58,524 bases of DNA, from assembly GCA_002811645.1 (NCBI GenBank), contig PDIP01000078.1, positions 72,421-130,944 of the forward strand, in the 5' to 3' direction. Every line of letters starts with the position of its first letter. Within the stretch, counting starts at the first letter, position 1. The translations under genes and the position numbers were made by a program. The DNA comes from Corallochytrium limacisporum (lineage: Eukaryota; Opisthokonta). Below are positions 1 through 9,073 of the stretch, piece after piece. The notes beneath the pieces are model-generated. The model had not been told where the DNA came from. It was given only the letters and a program-made list of their open reading frames with translations, and made no database searches.

Positions 1-878
1 GGGGGGGACACACACACACTCTCTCCGCCCCGGTGATATCGAGTCCTCCTCGGTGTAAAAGGCTCCGGACTGTGTACCGTGCCAAGGAGGACGACAAAGC
101 AGCGGTCAAAGAAGACAGATAGGGGAGGTGCCTCTGACCTATTTTTCTTTCTTTCTTGTCCCGCCCCCCGGGGGGGGGGCTTCGCCTCGACCCGCCTCCT
201 CCGAGTCGGAGGAGTCAGTCAGGGTGCGGCGGGTCTTCGTCCGCACAGATGGCCCGGATTCCATCAGCCGGGGTTCACAGCCGTCCCGCGCTCATGAAAC
301 AAAGGAAAAATGAAGGAGGAGGAGGACGGGTGAAGAACTTCCCTTATGCCTTAAAAATGGCTGGCCCCCCTGGTAGGGGGCCCTGCCGGGGAATGAAGAA
401 GGGACCTGCGGCAATTAACTGGTGCTGACCGGATAGCGTGTCTGCTTGTATCACCACGTCCATACCCTACGACAGGGAAGGGAGCGATAATATGGTAGGA
501 TACTAAGTGTTCATCACACCCTGCGTCGGTGGGAGGGGGGCTATCGGTGGAAATTTGAGGACCGCATTGGGCTGGGTTGATAGACACTCTCACTTCATAT
601 GTCCTGTCAGTTGCAAGCGACTGGTACGAAAGGTGGTGATATTGGTGCAATGGTATATGTAAGATGTGGTTTAATGTACTTTGTTTTCAAATGGATCAAA
701 AAAGTTGGAATGGTGAAGTGCAACAAAAGGCATTCTTTCAGCTACGTGGGTCAAGACAGTGTCCTTTCGTCAGTCAGAAGCACAAATCGGTTGTAAGGTA
801 ACAGCATGTCATGATATTGTAATCGGAGGAACAAACATAAAATTGCATAATGTAGAAAAGCTCAAGGAATCTTTTCAC
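1..878. other. Contig-end intergenic region
   Basis: No supportable gene. The first bases are a G run followed by an (AC)n then a short (TC)n tract, and a near-palindromic C(n)G(n) tract lies at about 161-180. The short frames here are overlapping, compositionally biased and show no recognisable domain. A non-ATG extension of the downstream gene reaches back to 759, but its first ATG is at 879. The region probably holds the promoter and 5' UTR of that gene. Confidence 0.6.
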
Positions 879-2261
879 ATGGTAGAGACGGAAGCCATGT
901 CCAGCAAGGCGTATGTAGTCGCCAATGGCGATATCTCGACACTATCAACGCAAGAAGAAGCAGAGAGCGGCGAGGCAGTATGTGGCGCGAAGGATATCAA
1001 ATCTGAATTACAAGTCCCTGCAAAGCCAATGAAAGGGATACTGAAGCGACGGGAACCGACCAATGAGGGCAGCGGTCTTAAGAATGTTATTCAACGCATC
1101 GGTGACAAGCTCACCGGCGACCCGGACCATGATGTCCTCAGCTGTGCGGAGTGTAGTGCTGGCACAGGGAGCTGTCAGAAGGCAGATGGACTGCTGTCCA
1201 AATTCTCCCGTGCGTTGGAGCGCACGAACGACGAACGGGCAATTCCCCCGGATATTATCCTCCCAGGCAAAATACCACTGAACATGCCACCGGCCAAGAG
1301 CAACCCAGATCGTTTCGATTATGAGCGACAGGAGCGAATCAAGCGTCTTAACCGGTCGAAGACGTCGTGGTGGTCCAAGAATATTTGGGATGACATGCTG
1401 CAGAAGAGTTCACAGAAACATTCTCGTCAGAGAGGAGAGATCCTTACTACAACGCCGGCGTCCTTTGATGACACCCTCCTCGATAACGAGAATGTTAATC
1501 ATCGTGATGGTCTATTTCCTCCACCTGTTAACTCCCACAAGGGCCCAGATAGCAGGGGAAACACCACTAGGAGGCATGGCCATCGCAGAGCAGTGAGCGA
1601 CTCGACTGCGATTCAGATTCAATCTGATCTCAAAGTCATGGATGAAATGAACAAGGAGCAACAGCAGCTGGACCAGAACGAGGAATCATCGGAAGATGTG
1701 AACAGGGGCAGTAACCAGACAATCGCAACTATGGAGGACAATGACAGCGTGGTGAACCGGACGAGCGGCGCAAGCCAGGGTTCCCTGAATGCCACCGCTG
1801 CAGCTGACAGTGGCAATGAAAGTGCATGTGACGGCACGGACAGCAGCACCTTCAAGCCCACTCTGCATGACCACAACAGCAATCCATTCCGACGACCACT
1901 CAGTCGCAGTCGACGACCAGTAACGATCCATGCCACGGTCCGGCGGCACAGAAAGCCGGATGATTCTTTGCCTTCTGTGCGGAGACGTAAGACGAAGAGG
2001 ACTCCGACAAAAACTGTACACTTCACGGAAGATGAACCCGAAGAGCATGCGGTCTGGACCAAGGAAGAGTACGAGCGAGGTTTCTCAGACTTTGAAGACC
2101 TTTCGTCTCCACTTGAGGACGTGCATATTGCCACCACTTCAGATTTAGACGAGGAGTTTTTCTTGAGGTGGAAGACTCGCAAGGACTTGCTGCGTTTCAA
2201 GGTCTACGAGATGCAAGTACATCCAGACTCCCGACAGTACATTGACTGGTCTGACATGTAA
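879..2261 (+). CDS. Putative protein phosphatase 1 regulatory protein (SILK + RVxF docking motifs)
   Basis: A hydrophilic, mostly disordered protein of about 460 residues. I chose the first in-frame ATG (879); the frame is open upstream without ATG, and 897 is an alternative. Residues 53-56 read GILK within KGILK, the SILK-type PP1-docking motif that opens inhibitor-2 (PPP1R2). A KTVHF sequence at about 378-382 fits the RVxF consensus and is followed by an acidic stretch and then TKEEYERG. SILK upstream of RVxF is the order known in PP1 regulators. An IWDDM sequence at about residues 169-173 recalls the WDEM segment of inhibitor-2. There are no membrane segments or catalytic domains. The gene converges on SKA1 with a 91-bp spacer. 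The PP1 role is inferred from motifs alone; the protein is longer than inhibitor-2, so it may be a different PP1 partner or an unrelated disordered protein. Confidence 0.55.
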   Translation: MVETEAMSSKAYVVANGDISTLSTQEEAESGEAVCGAKDIKSELQVPAKPMKGILKRREPTNEGSGLKNVIQRIGDKLTGDPDHDVLSCAECSAGTGSCQKADGLLSKFSRALERTNDERAIPPDIILPGKIPLNMPPAKSNPDRFDYERQERIKRLNRSKTSWWSKNIWDDMLQKSSQKHSRQRGEILTTTPASFDDTLLDNENVNHRDGLFPPPVNSHKGPDSRGNTTRRHGHRRAVSDSTAIQIQSDLKVMDEMNKEQQQLDQNEESSEDVNRGSNQTIATMEDNDSVVNRTSGASQGSLNATAAADSGNESACDGTDSSTFKPTLHDHNSNPFRRPLSRSRRPVTIHATVRRHRKPDDSLPSVRRRKTKRTPTKTVHFTEDEPEEHAVWTKEEYERGFSDFEDLSSPLEDVHIATTSDLDEEFFLRWKTRKDLLRFKVYEMQVHPDSRQYIDWSDM

Positions 2262-2352
2262 CCAAACACATACGGAACAATTAACGAAATGCAAGTAAGA
2301 AAGTAAACCTGTATTGGTATCGTAAAATCATGGCAGCGCTTTTCCCACCCGA

Positions 2353-3642
2353 TCACAGCAGAGTCACGGCAAAGTTCTGGTCCAATTTAATCACTCCAAG
2401 CTGGCGCAGAACTTTGAGCTTAGCTTGTCCCGTAACCCCAGTGACCTTCAGCCCTTCACTGCTCAGGTCCTTCAAGGAAATCTTTACTGCTGGAGCCGCA
2501 AGCGCCACGTTCCGGAGACTGCGGCGGTTGCTGCCAGTTCGCATCCCTACCCTTCCCTGTGGAAGAGACAGTTCCCAAATTTTGCGATAAACGGCGTTGA
2601 CCTCGGCAATGTGCAGACGACTACGGAGCACCTGGCTCACGCCCTCAAATTCATCGTCGGTAATGGGTACGAAGCCATCGTTGGGGGCAGCTGTAGTAGC
2701 ACTTTGCGGAGTCCGAGACACGCTGCGCGGTCGATCACGGGAGGTTGATCGTTTGGAAGCCGACCGGCCCGGTGTGACCGCGGTGCTCGATGGGGTAAAT
2801 GACCTCTTCGTCGACTTGGGTGCCTGATGATATGCAGGAGCCTCTTGCATATCATCAGGCACAGACAAGGAGGGAACAGAAATCGTGTTGAGATCGAACG
2901 GTTTCAAAGCGCCGGCCTCGTGGCGACGGCTACGGGTCTTGGCATTTGCCGGGTAGGCGGTCCACGCGACCCGCGCGTCGGACACCGACGGAGTGGCCTG
3001 TAGGTTTTCAGTGCTGAGGCCAGAGCGGGAGATAGGTGAAGTGAGGTAATCAGCGGCGTTGGCCCGGGCTTGCGGAGTAAGGGGCTGCGCCTCATGTAAA
3101 CGGCGAGAGCTGGCGGGGGGCTTCCGCTCGGATCGGAAAATACGGGGGACTGACTTGCTCGTCAGCACGGGAGTGCCGTTGGTTCCCTGTTGAGACTGCG
3201 GTTGCTTGCTCTGAGGCAACATCATCGCCTCCGAGTCGGCAACACTGGTGTCCAGAGCAGACGGGTCGGAGCTGCGGATCGGAAAGCCCCAGAGCTGGAC
3301 CATCTTCTTCAAGTTTGTAGGGTGATCTTCCCGTTCGGTGGTTGATGCCCTAGTGGTCTTGCTTGAAGCTGCCTCAATTCCGTAGACACCTAGTGCTTTG
3401 TTCACGCCACCATTAATCTGAAGAAGTTTGACTGCAACTGTACGCAGGACCTGCTCTCGGGATCTTTCGAGGGCACTGTAGCGTTCCTTTAGATCCCGAA
3501 TTCTCTGCGCAGCTGAGTCTAGGCGCTGCACCAAGTCAAAAGGATCCGGCACCGTGGTCTTCCGTGAAGACACGGCAAATCTCTGCTCAATGATTTTTCC
3601 TGCCTTTTCGAGGTCGGTTAGGATCTCGTTCAGAGCCACCAT
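2353..3642 (-). CDS. SKA1: SKA1-like spindle and kinetochore-associated protein
   Basis: Likely subunit 1 of the Ska complex, which couples kinetochores to dynamic microtubule ends. The N-terminus (about residues 1-100) is a predicted coiled coil beginning MVALNEILTDLEKAG, comparable to the INELLNKLE segment of animal SKA1. A long basic, Ser/Pro-rich linker follows. The last ~100 residues, starting DDEFEGVSQVLRSRLHIAEV, match the SKA1 microtubule-binding winged-helix domain (EF..V...+KSRL....+NAV pattern). The ATG at 3642 has A at -3. The frame stays open upstream without an ATG and reads plausibly coiled-coil sequence, so a short 5' exon may be missing. It is convergent with the putative PP1 regulator and divergent from RAD51D. 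PP1 also docks at kinetochores, but the adjacency may be chance. Confidence 0.7.
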   Translation of the reverse strand: MVALNEILTDLEKAGKIIEQRFAVSSRKTTVPDPFDLVQRLDSAAQRIRDLKERYSALERSREQVLRTVAVKLLQINGGVNKALGVYGIEAASSKTTRASTTEREDHPTNLKKMVQLWGFPIRSSDPSALDTSVADSEAMMLPQSKQPQSQQGTNGTPVLTSKSVPRIFRSERKPPASSRRLHEAQPLTPQARANAADYLTSPISRSGLSTENLQATPSVSDARVAWTAYPANAKTRSRRHEAGALKPFDLNTISVPSLSVPDDMQEAPAYHQAPKSTKRSFTPSSTAVTPGRSASKRSTSRDRPRSVSRTPQSATTAAPNDGFVPITDDEFEGVSQVLRSRLHIAEVNAVYRKIWELSLPQGRVGMRTGSNRRSLRNVALAAPAVKISLKDLSSEGLKVTGVTGQAKLKVLRQLGVIKLDQNFAVTLL

Positions 3643-4219
3643 TTTGTCTTTTATATATCCCGTATAGGATGAGGACCCTTGAATTTCAGCGACCGTCCAA
3701 GTCCGTATCGTAATTCTGATCACTAGAACTGTGACGGTTGCTCGTTCATTGGTGGGAACTTCTGTTCTGTTCTCAACATGTCAACCTTCTTCAACCATTT
3801 CAACAAGCCTAAGAAAACCCGTAAACCAACCGGGGTAAGAGCGCAGCACTCGCGCACACGACCCCCGGCAGTCTCTCACCGCCGTGAGGGCCGTAGTGAA
3901 TTCCTGCAGACCAGAAGTCCATGGTTCCAGTAGCAAACGACAGCGAAGAATATTTTTCCAAACTTTTGGCGCGCAACCGAGGGGAGGGGGGCAGCCTGGG
4001 TTGGAAAGGGGGGCGGGTGAGTCTCGCACTGGCTCCCCCGCGTATTCCACCTCCGGTCGCCGTTGGAATTCCAGGAAGCATTGCGTCGTGGACATACTGG
4101 ATCAGAACTTGACAACTGTGGCTATTTCAAGGGACTGCTATGCTCTTGTTCGAGTCTTCGTTTGTAGTAGAGCTAGCGGTGGAAAAATTTGTATCTGTGA
4201 TAGTGACCATGGCCACAAT
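3643..4219. other. Divergent promoter region between SKA1 and RAD51D
   Basis: About 580 bp between two divergently read genes. A TATATAAAAG string lies just upstream of the SKA1 ATG on the minus strand, but it is within a few bases of the start codon and in an open frame, so it may be coding or UTR rather than a TATA box. The RAD51D frame is open from 3884 but has no supporting homology before 4220. Confidence 0.4.
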
Positions 4220-5365
4220 ATGAGAGTCGGCACTCTTCTCGGTACTGATGACCCCCGTCTGGTTGAGAATCTTGTTCTCAGCAATGCCGCTGAAGAGTGC
4301 CGTGAGGACATTGAGGGGATGGCGATGGCCACTGCTTCCTCTGATCTTGCCCATTTTGCAACACAGATTGGGTCAACAATTACTGGTTCTGATCTGATCA
4401 ATGAAATCGAGCAGCAAGGGTGTGTAAGTACAGGATGTTCCGATCTGGACGACATTCTCGGAGGCGGTGGACTATGCACAGGCGAAATATACGAAATCTA
4501 CGGTTTGCCAAATGTTGGAAAGACTCAGATTGCTTTGTCAGCGATGGCAAACTTGCTCCTAGACGAAGCCAGCAAAGACAGGGACATTGTCGTCATTGAG
4601 GGTATCCCGTCGTCTTTCCCAACAGGCCGGCTGGCGCACCTTCTGCAGACACATACCAAGGCCAGAAAGACAGAGTCTAGCCTCAGCCGTCTACTTGACA
4701 GGGTCAAGATATACACTCCGTTCAATATCTATGAGCTCCTGCACCTGCTCTGGGACCTGCGGCATTTGAAACAGCAGAGTCAGAAAGGACCCTCCATGCC
4801 AGTGTCGATCGGCCTCGTTATCGTCGACGGCATCTTTTCGTTGCTGTCCCCTTTGCTCGGAGCAGAGCCATTTGGTCACTGTGTCATGGGTGAGGTCTGT
4901 GTCAGTCTCAGGGACCTCAGTCTGAGCCGCTCCGTGCCGGTTCTCTTACTGAATGCCGCAGTCACCGGCCGTACGACGGACGCCGACGACCTTCAGCCAC
5001 CACGGACGTCGGCTATGGGAGGACCTCTGTGGCAGACGGTACCGGATCACCGTTTGGTCGTCGATAGTCCCAGGCACCCTGTGACAGTGTCTGAACAGTA
5101 CGGCGGCAATTCGTCCTACTGTGAAATCTGGCTCGAATCGACACGCTATCTGCGCTCCCCGGGTCATGTTCTCCCTATGATAATCTCCGATAAGGGTCTG
5201 CATGGACCATCGGATATTGATGGCGGTGGCGGTGATCGTGGCATGTCCCAACCACCGACACGGCCACAGTCGCAGCAGCCGCATCAGCAAAGTGGAGCAG
5301 GTCGGAGCCTGACACAGGAACTAATGGCTGCACAGATGTTGAGCAGTCAACTGTCAGACAGCTGA
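4220..5365 (+). CDS. RAD51D: RAD51 paralogue, RAD51D-like recombinase
   Basis: A RecA/RAD51-family ATPase of 381 residues acting in homologous recombination, in the manner of the RAD51B-C-D-XRCC2 mediator complex. The start at 4220 has A at -3 and places Walker A (GLPNVGKT, residues 95-102) close to its position in RAD51D (about 107). Upstream of it, VSTGCSDLDDILGGGGLCTGE matches the RAD51D sequence before Walker A. Walker B is LVIVDGIFSLLSPLLG, which resembles the VVDSVTAVVSPLLGG of RAD51D. The later GGPLWQTVPDHRLVVD fits the terminal strand region (GRSWSFVPSTRILLD). The glycine- and glutamine-rich tail (about 340-381) looks disordered. It is convergent with TTC27. Other RAD51 paralogues are possible, but the segment after Walker B fits RAD51D best. 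Confidence 0.78.
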   Translation: MRVGTLLGTDDPRLVENLVLSNAAEECREDIEGMAMATASSDLAHFATQIGSTITGSDLINEIEQQGCVSTGCSDLDDILGGGGLCTGEIYEIYGLPNVGKTQIALSAMANLLLDEASKDRDIVVIEGIPSSFPTGRLAHLLQTHTKARKTESSLSRLLDRVKIYTPFNIYELLHLLWDLRHLKQQSQKGPSMPVSIGLVIVDGIFSLLSPLLGAEPFGHCVMGEVCVSLRDLSLSRSVPVLLLNAAVTGRTTDADDLQPPRTSAMGGPLWQTVPDHRLVVDSPRHPVTVSEQYGGNSSYCEIWLESTRYLRSPGHVLPMIISDKGLHGPSDIDGGGGDRGMSQPPTRPQSQQPHQQSGAGRSLTQELMAAQMLSSQLSDS

Positions 5366-5531
5366 GAAGCCCTTTTAATGTTTCCAATGTATTACTTCTC
5401 CGAATAGTTAAAGAAAAGATTTCTACACGTTTCAAAACCGAGAAGGAGTTCGAATTAGTACTAGTCTACTTGGATTCTTGTGTGTGATGCCACTTTCTTT
5501 GCGATGACAAATGATAACACATTTGATTTCT

Positions 5532-8396
5532 TTACCGCAGAGATGCCTCTGTCTCTTTCAATCGCTCGACGAGCTTCACGAGCTCCGTATGCTCCGTGAG
5601 GCCCTCCATGACTTGCGCCGATCGCTTGACAATGGAATTCAGCGAGAGGACAGTTGAATGAATCACGCGTGGATCGTTCAGATCTAGTGCGCTAGTGGCC
5701 AGCCCGGTACCCACATGCGCGACTGCGCGGAAGGACTCGACATCTGTCTCCCAGGAGGTCTCGTTGCCGCTGTGCTGCAACTGCACAGCCTTCATTGCCT
5801 TCAGCAGACAGTCGTGAGCCCGAGCCGGATCGCCACCCACCGGCACTGACAGTTCGTTCGGATTAGTCACCACGCGCTTCGGCTCGTCTGCGCCGCTGAC
5901 CGGAGGTCCAGCTCGAAGCATTTCAGCGAGCATGATCCAGAGCTGCGGTTCGTTGCTGATGCGGCCCGTGAGTTTTGTTAGGAGAGCAACAATGCGCGCG
6001 TAGCGGCGAGCACCACCCTTCTTGCCACGGTAATCCGGCAGATCGTCTAAGGTGCTCTCTACGAGGATCTGGATCATGCGCAAGTCGCAGTAGCCGGATT
6101 TGGTAACGCCTTTGAGGTACTGCTGGCTACCAACGCGGGTGTCCTGTGGTCCCTGACCGTGACCGGAACCACCGCGACGTTCAACCATTTCAACCAGCGT
6201 CTCGTGGGCGCGTAGCACACCATCGTAGCTTCCAACGCGGGCGGCGACGACCATGTAGTTCTCCCAGATCTTCCAGTTATCGTGGGCGTGCTTGAGGGAT
6301 TCGGTAAGCGCGTGAAACGCGCTTTGGACGTCACCTTCCTTTAGGTAGAGCGACGCAAGATTGTTCCAGCTCTCAGGGTCCTCATCAGCTCCCAGAGCAA
6401 CGGTGCGCTTAAAGGCAGCAATGGCAGTCTTTGAGTCCTCGAGCTGTATCGCTGCGCATCCAAGCGTGAACCACGCGCCGGAGTTGGCCGGATTCAAGGC
6501 CACAGCCTTTTGCAAAGAGGCCAGGGATTCAGCGAAATTTCTGCGATGAAACATGGCCAGACCGTGGCTACGCATGGCACGGGCATGCTTGTGCCCGCTG
6601 ACTTCGAAGGCTTTGATGTAGTTCTCCGGATCTCCAGTGATATCACCCAGAGCGCACCAGAGTTCTGGCGTGTCCTCAACAGCTAAACGTTCGCGTGCGA
6701 GAGCCTCTGCTTCCTCCTTCTTATCCATAATCATCAAACAGGCCACAGCTTCATCCCAGCGCTCCATTTCCTTGAACATCTCCATGGCGGTGGCAGCAAC
6801 ACCGATAGAAATATACTTCTCTGCAAGTTCCTTACGCAGATTCCAGAGCGGTGGGAAGGCCACGAAGGAAGCAAAACGAAGCCGTTTGGCAGGCGCCACC
6901 TCCGTGTCGTTGAATTGGTCAACAAGCGCCTGCATCTGAAGCACACCACGTTCGACGGTGCGGGACTTGTTCGCCTCCAATCGACTGCGCAGCAGCAATG
7001 CCATGGTGTAGACCATCCAATCTGCACTATTCTCTAGAACACGCTGTACGTAGCCCTGCATCTCTTCAGTTGTAAGTCCATGGCGTGGATTGTTGTTCTG
7101 CACATTCATGCAAAGACCGAGGACGATGGCCTGGTCCTTGGCACCGAGATGGGATTTGATTTCCGCTATGGCCTTTTGTTGGTCCTCTTTCTCCTCTTCA
7201 CCTGTACCATGCACGTGAGTGTAGGCAATCTCGTCGAGCAGGACGTCGTCGTTAAGAGATACATTCCTTGGTGCATGGGTGTCACCTGGGACTGAAGAAC
7301 CCGTCTGGCCATTACTACTTTCGCTTACTTCCGCTGTCGGCACCGCCCGCAGTGCCAGTTGTGCGGTGTCAAAGGTCTGGAACTGCGTTCTGCGACCCAG
7401 TACACCAGTCATGGTCAGTTTGAGCCCGGATACCACTTGAGCATTGAGCATGGCTGCGCGGGACTTAATGCCATCTCCCGCGATGTGGTAAACCATGCCC
7501 AAATCAAGCTGCAAGAAAACGTGCGCCTCACGCAGTGCCCGTTCGTCCAAGATGCCCAGCCCGTACTGAACATTCCCGTTCTCATCTTTGCGGGTCAGCA
7601 GGGGTTCCATGCAGGCTACAATCCTCTCCATTGTTGTGATGGCCCGCATCGTGACACTGTCCGTTCTTTCATCGATCAGCTCGTGCTGAGCGCGGAGACT
7701 GCGGACCAGCAAAAGGTGGCGCAGCAGCGTCAATGGAGACGCTTTGGCAGCCGTCGCCGTCGTCGCCGCCACAACATCTGCAATGGTTAACGCTGTGAAA
7801 AGCAGCAGCGTGTGCGGTGCTAACCGGTAGCATCGCTCACCATCGACATCCATAGCAGCGGCAACGCTTTCATTGCATTGCTTGGTCAAAGCGTCCGTCC
7901 ATTGGTTGCCTGCGGATGTGTCATCGATGGCCTTGTCGTTGGCCCTGCTCAGAACATTGGGTAGTGTGGCCTCTATACTCAGTTCCGGACCGGTGATATT
8001 GTGCTGTGTGTAGCACTGTAGCAGGAACAGACCCACAAGAGTGGAGCGGATGGAGTTTGACAGCGCGTGGGTACGGTCTCGCACTGCAGACCGGAGTTCC
8101 CGCAGGGCGGCGTCTGCTCTGGCTTTCTCCGCAAAACTATCCGCAACAAACACTGCTTCCTCGCGTCCATCGAGGCGCAAGTGCTCTAGTAGAGCCCGGA
8201 CCGCCAGATTCTTAGGTTCTTTCTCTGTGGCCGCTAACCTCAGCAGCTCACCGCAGCGTCCTTCGCAGAGGGCCTCCGCCAGGGCCAAGTCCGTGTCATC
8301 GTTGCCATCTTTAACTTGGTCCAGTAGCCTACTGTCGCCCAGGTAGACCACGAGCTGGAGAGCGACCTTTGGATCGTACGTCTCCTCTCTACTCAT
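5532..8396 (-). CDS. TTC27: TTC27/Emw1-like tetratricopeptide repeat protein
   Basis: A 954-residue protein. The ATG at 8396 (MSREETYDPK...) is preferred over the non-ATG extension to 8549. The N-terminal ~450 residues are helical without an obvious domain. A run of TPRs follows, clearest around residues 600-750: AMRSHGLAMFHRRNFAESL, then NSGAWFTLGCAAIQLEDSKTA, then ESWNNLASLYLKEGDVQSA, then KIWENYMVVAARVGSYD. That order (LG...Q+E....A...F.R.V......D.E.WNNLA..+L) is characteristic of TTC27 and yeast Emw1, which are linked to cell-wall integrity in yeast and to essential but poorly defined roles elsewhere. It is convergent with RAD51D (167 bp) and divergent from the winged-helix repeat gene. 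Family membership is well supported; the molecular function is not known from sequence. Confidence 0.85.
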   Translation of the reverse strand: MSREETYDPKVALQLVVYLGDSRLLDQVKDGNDDTDLALAEALCEGRCGELLRLAATEKEPKNLAVRALLEHLRLDGREEAVFVADSFAEKARADAALRELRSAVRDRTHALSNSIRSTLVGLFLLQCYTQHNITGPELSIEATLPNVLSRANDKAIDDTSAGNQWTDALTKQCNESVAAAMDVDGERCYRLAPHTLLLFTALTIADVVAATTATAAKASPLTLLRHLLLVRSLRAQHELIDERTDSVTMRAITTMERIVACMEPLLTRKDENGNVQYGLGILDERALREAHVFLQLDLGMVYHIAGDGIKSRAAMLNAQVVSGLKLTMTGVLGRRTQFQTFDTAQLALRAVPTAEVSESSNGQTGSSVPGDTHAPRNVSLNDDVLLDEIAYTHVHGTGEEEKEDQQKAIAEIKSHLGAKDQAIVLGLCMNVQNNNPRHGLTTEEMQGYVQRVLENSADWMVYTMALLLRSRLEANKSRTVERGVLQMQALVDQFNDTEVAPAKRLRFASFVAFPPLWNLRKELAEKYISIGVAATAMEMFKEMERWDEAVACLMIMDKKEEAEALARERLAVEDTPELWCALGDITGDPENYIKAFEVSGHKHARAMRSHGLAMFHRRNFAESLASLQKAVALNPANSGAWFTLGCAAIQLEDSKTAIAAFKRTVALGADEDPESWNNLASLYLKEGDVQSAFHALTESLKHAHDNWKIWENYMVVAARVGSYDGVLRAHETLVEMVERRGGSGHGQGPQDTRVGSQQYLKGVTKSGYCDLRMIQILVESTLDDLPDYRGKKGGARRYARIVALLTKLTGRISNEPQLWIMLAEMLRAGPPVSGADEPKRVVTNPNELSVPVGGDPARAHDCLLKAMKAVQLQHSGNETSWETDVESFRAVAHVGTGLATSALDLNDPRVIHSTVLSLNSIVKRSAQVMEGLTEHTELVKLVERLKETEASLR

Positions 8397-9073
8397 GACT
8401 CCGCATGTATTGGTCCCCGACACTGTTCTTGATAGATTGTCATGGTTTCGTGTGGTTCTTGTTCCGTCTGTCTTCCAACCTTGACTTACCAAGTACCTAC
8501 GCTCAAGAGCTGTGAGTGTACGTATATGCGAATCCACGTATGAACACACAGACGTTCAAAGCAAAGAGAACAGTCGCGATCATACGGCCGACTTTCCGTC
8601 TGGAGTTGCCATGTGAGACCCGCTCCCAATATATTTTTGTGGGCAGAGCCACACTAACTCCGCCCCCCGCCCTCCCTTTTACCCTGAGGGTCAGCCCATC
8701 TGATTCCATTAGTAAAATCCACAAAATATTTTAAACAAGTGAATCAAACACAATCCCTTTGTCACTCCAGGGGTTTGTTTTCTTCGGGGCCCGCCCAGGG
8801 CTCGCGGATGCGCGCGGTACCTTGAGTACGAGTCGACGATTGGGCTCTGTCCAGTGCGCATAGGCGGGACCGCTTTGCCACCTGCACAGTTTGCGTCTTG
8901 GCCTACTCAGATGCTGTTTCTACACAGTGCCGTTTAGTTTTCCTCTCTCCGTTTTATTTTTTATATTTAGATTTGACTGTGGCCTTAATTAGTGATCATC
9001 GGCTGGGTATTTCTTAATTTACAAATTGTGTAGCTCTACGTGAAGAAATCCACAGATAACATGGGCTCGTTAG
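8397..9073. other. Divergent intergenic region between TTC27 and the winged-helix repeat gene
   Basis: About 680 bp with an AT-rich stretch near 8935-9030 and a C-rich stretch around 8660. I see no gene or tRNA. It presumably carries both promoters. Confidence 0.5.

Noticed and set aside
3642-3655. TATATAAAAG as the SKA1 TATA box
   Set aside because: It lies within a few bases of the ATG, too close for a TATA box serving that start, and is in the open frame.
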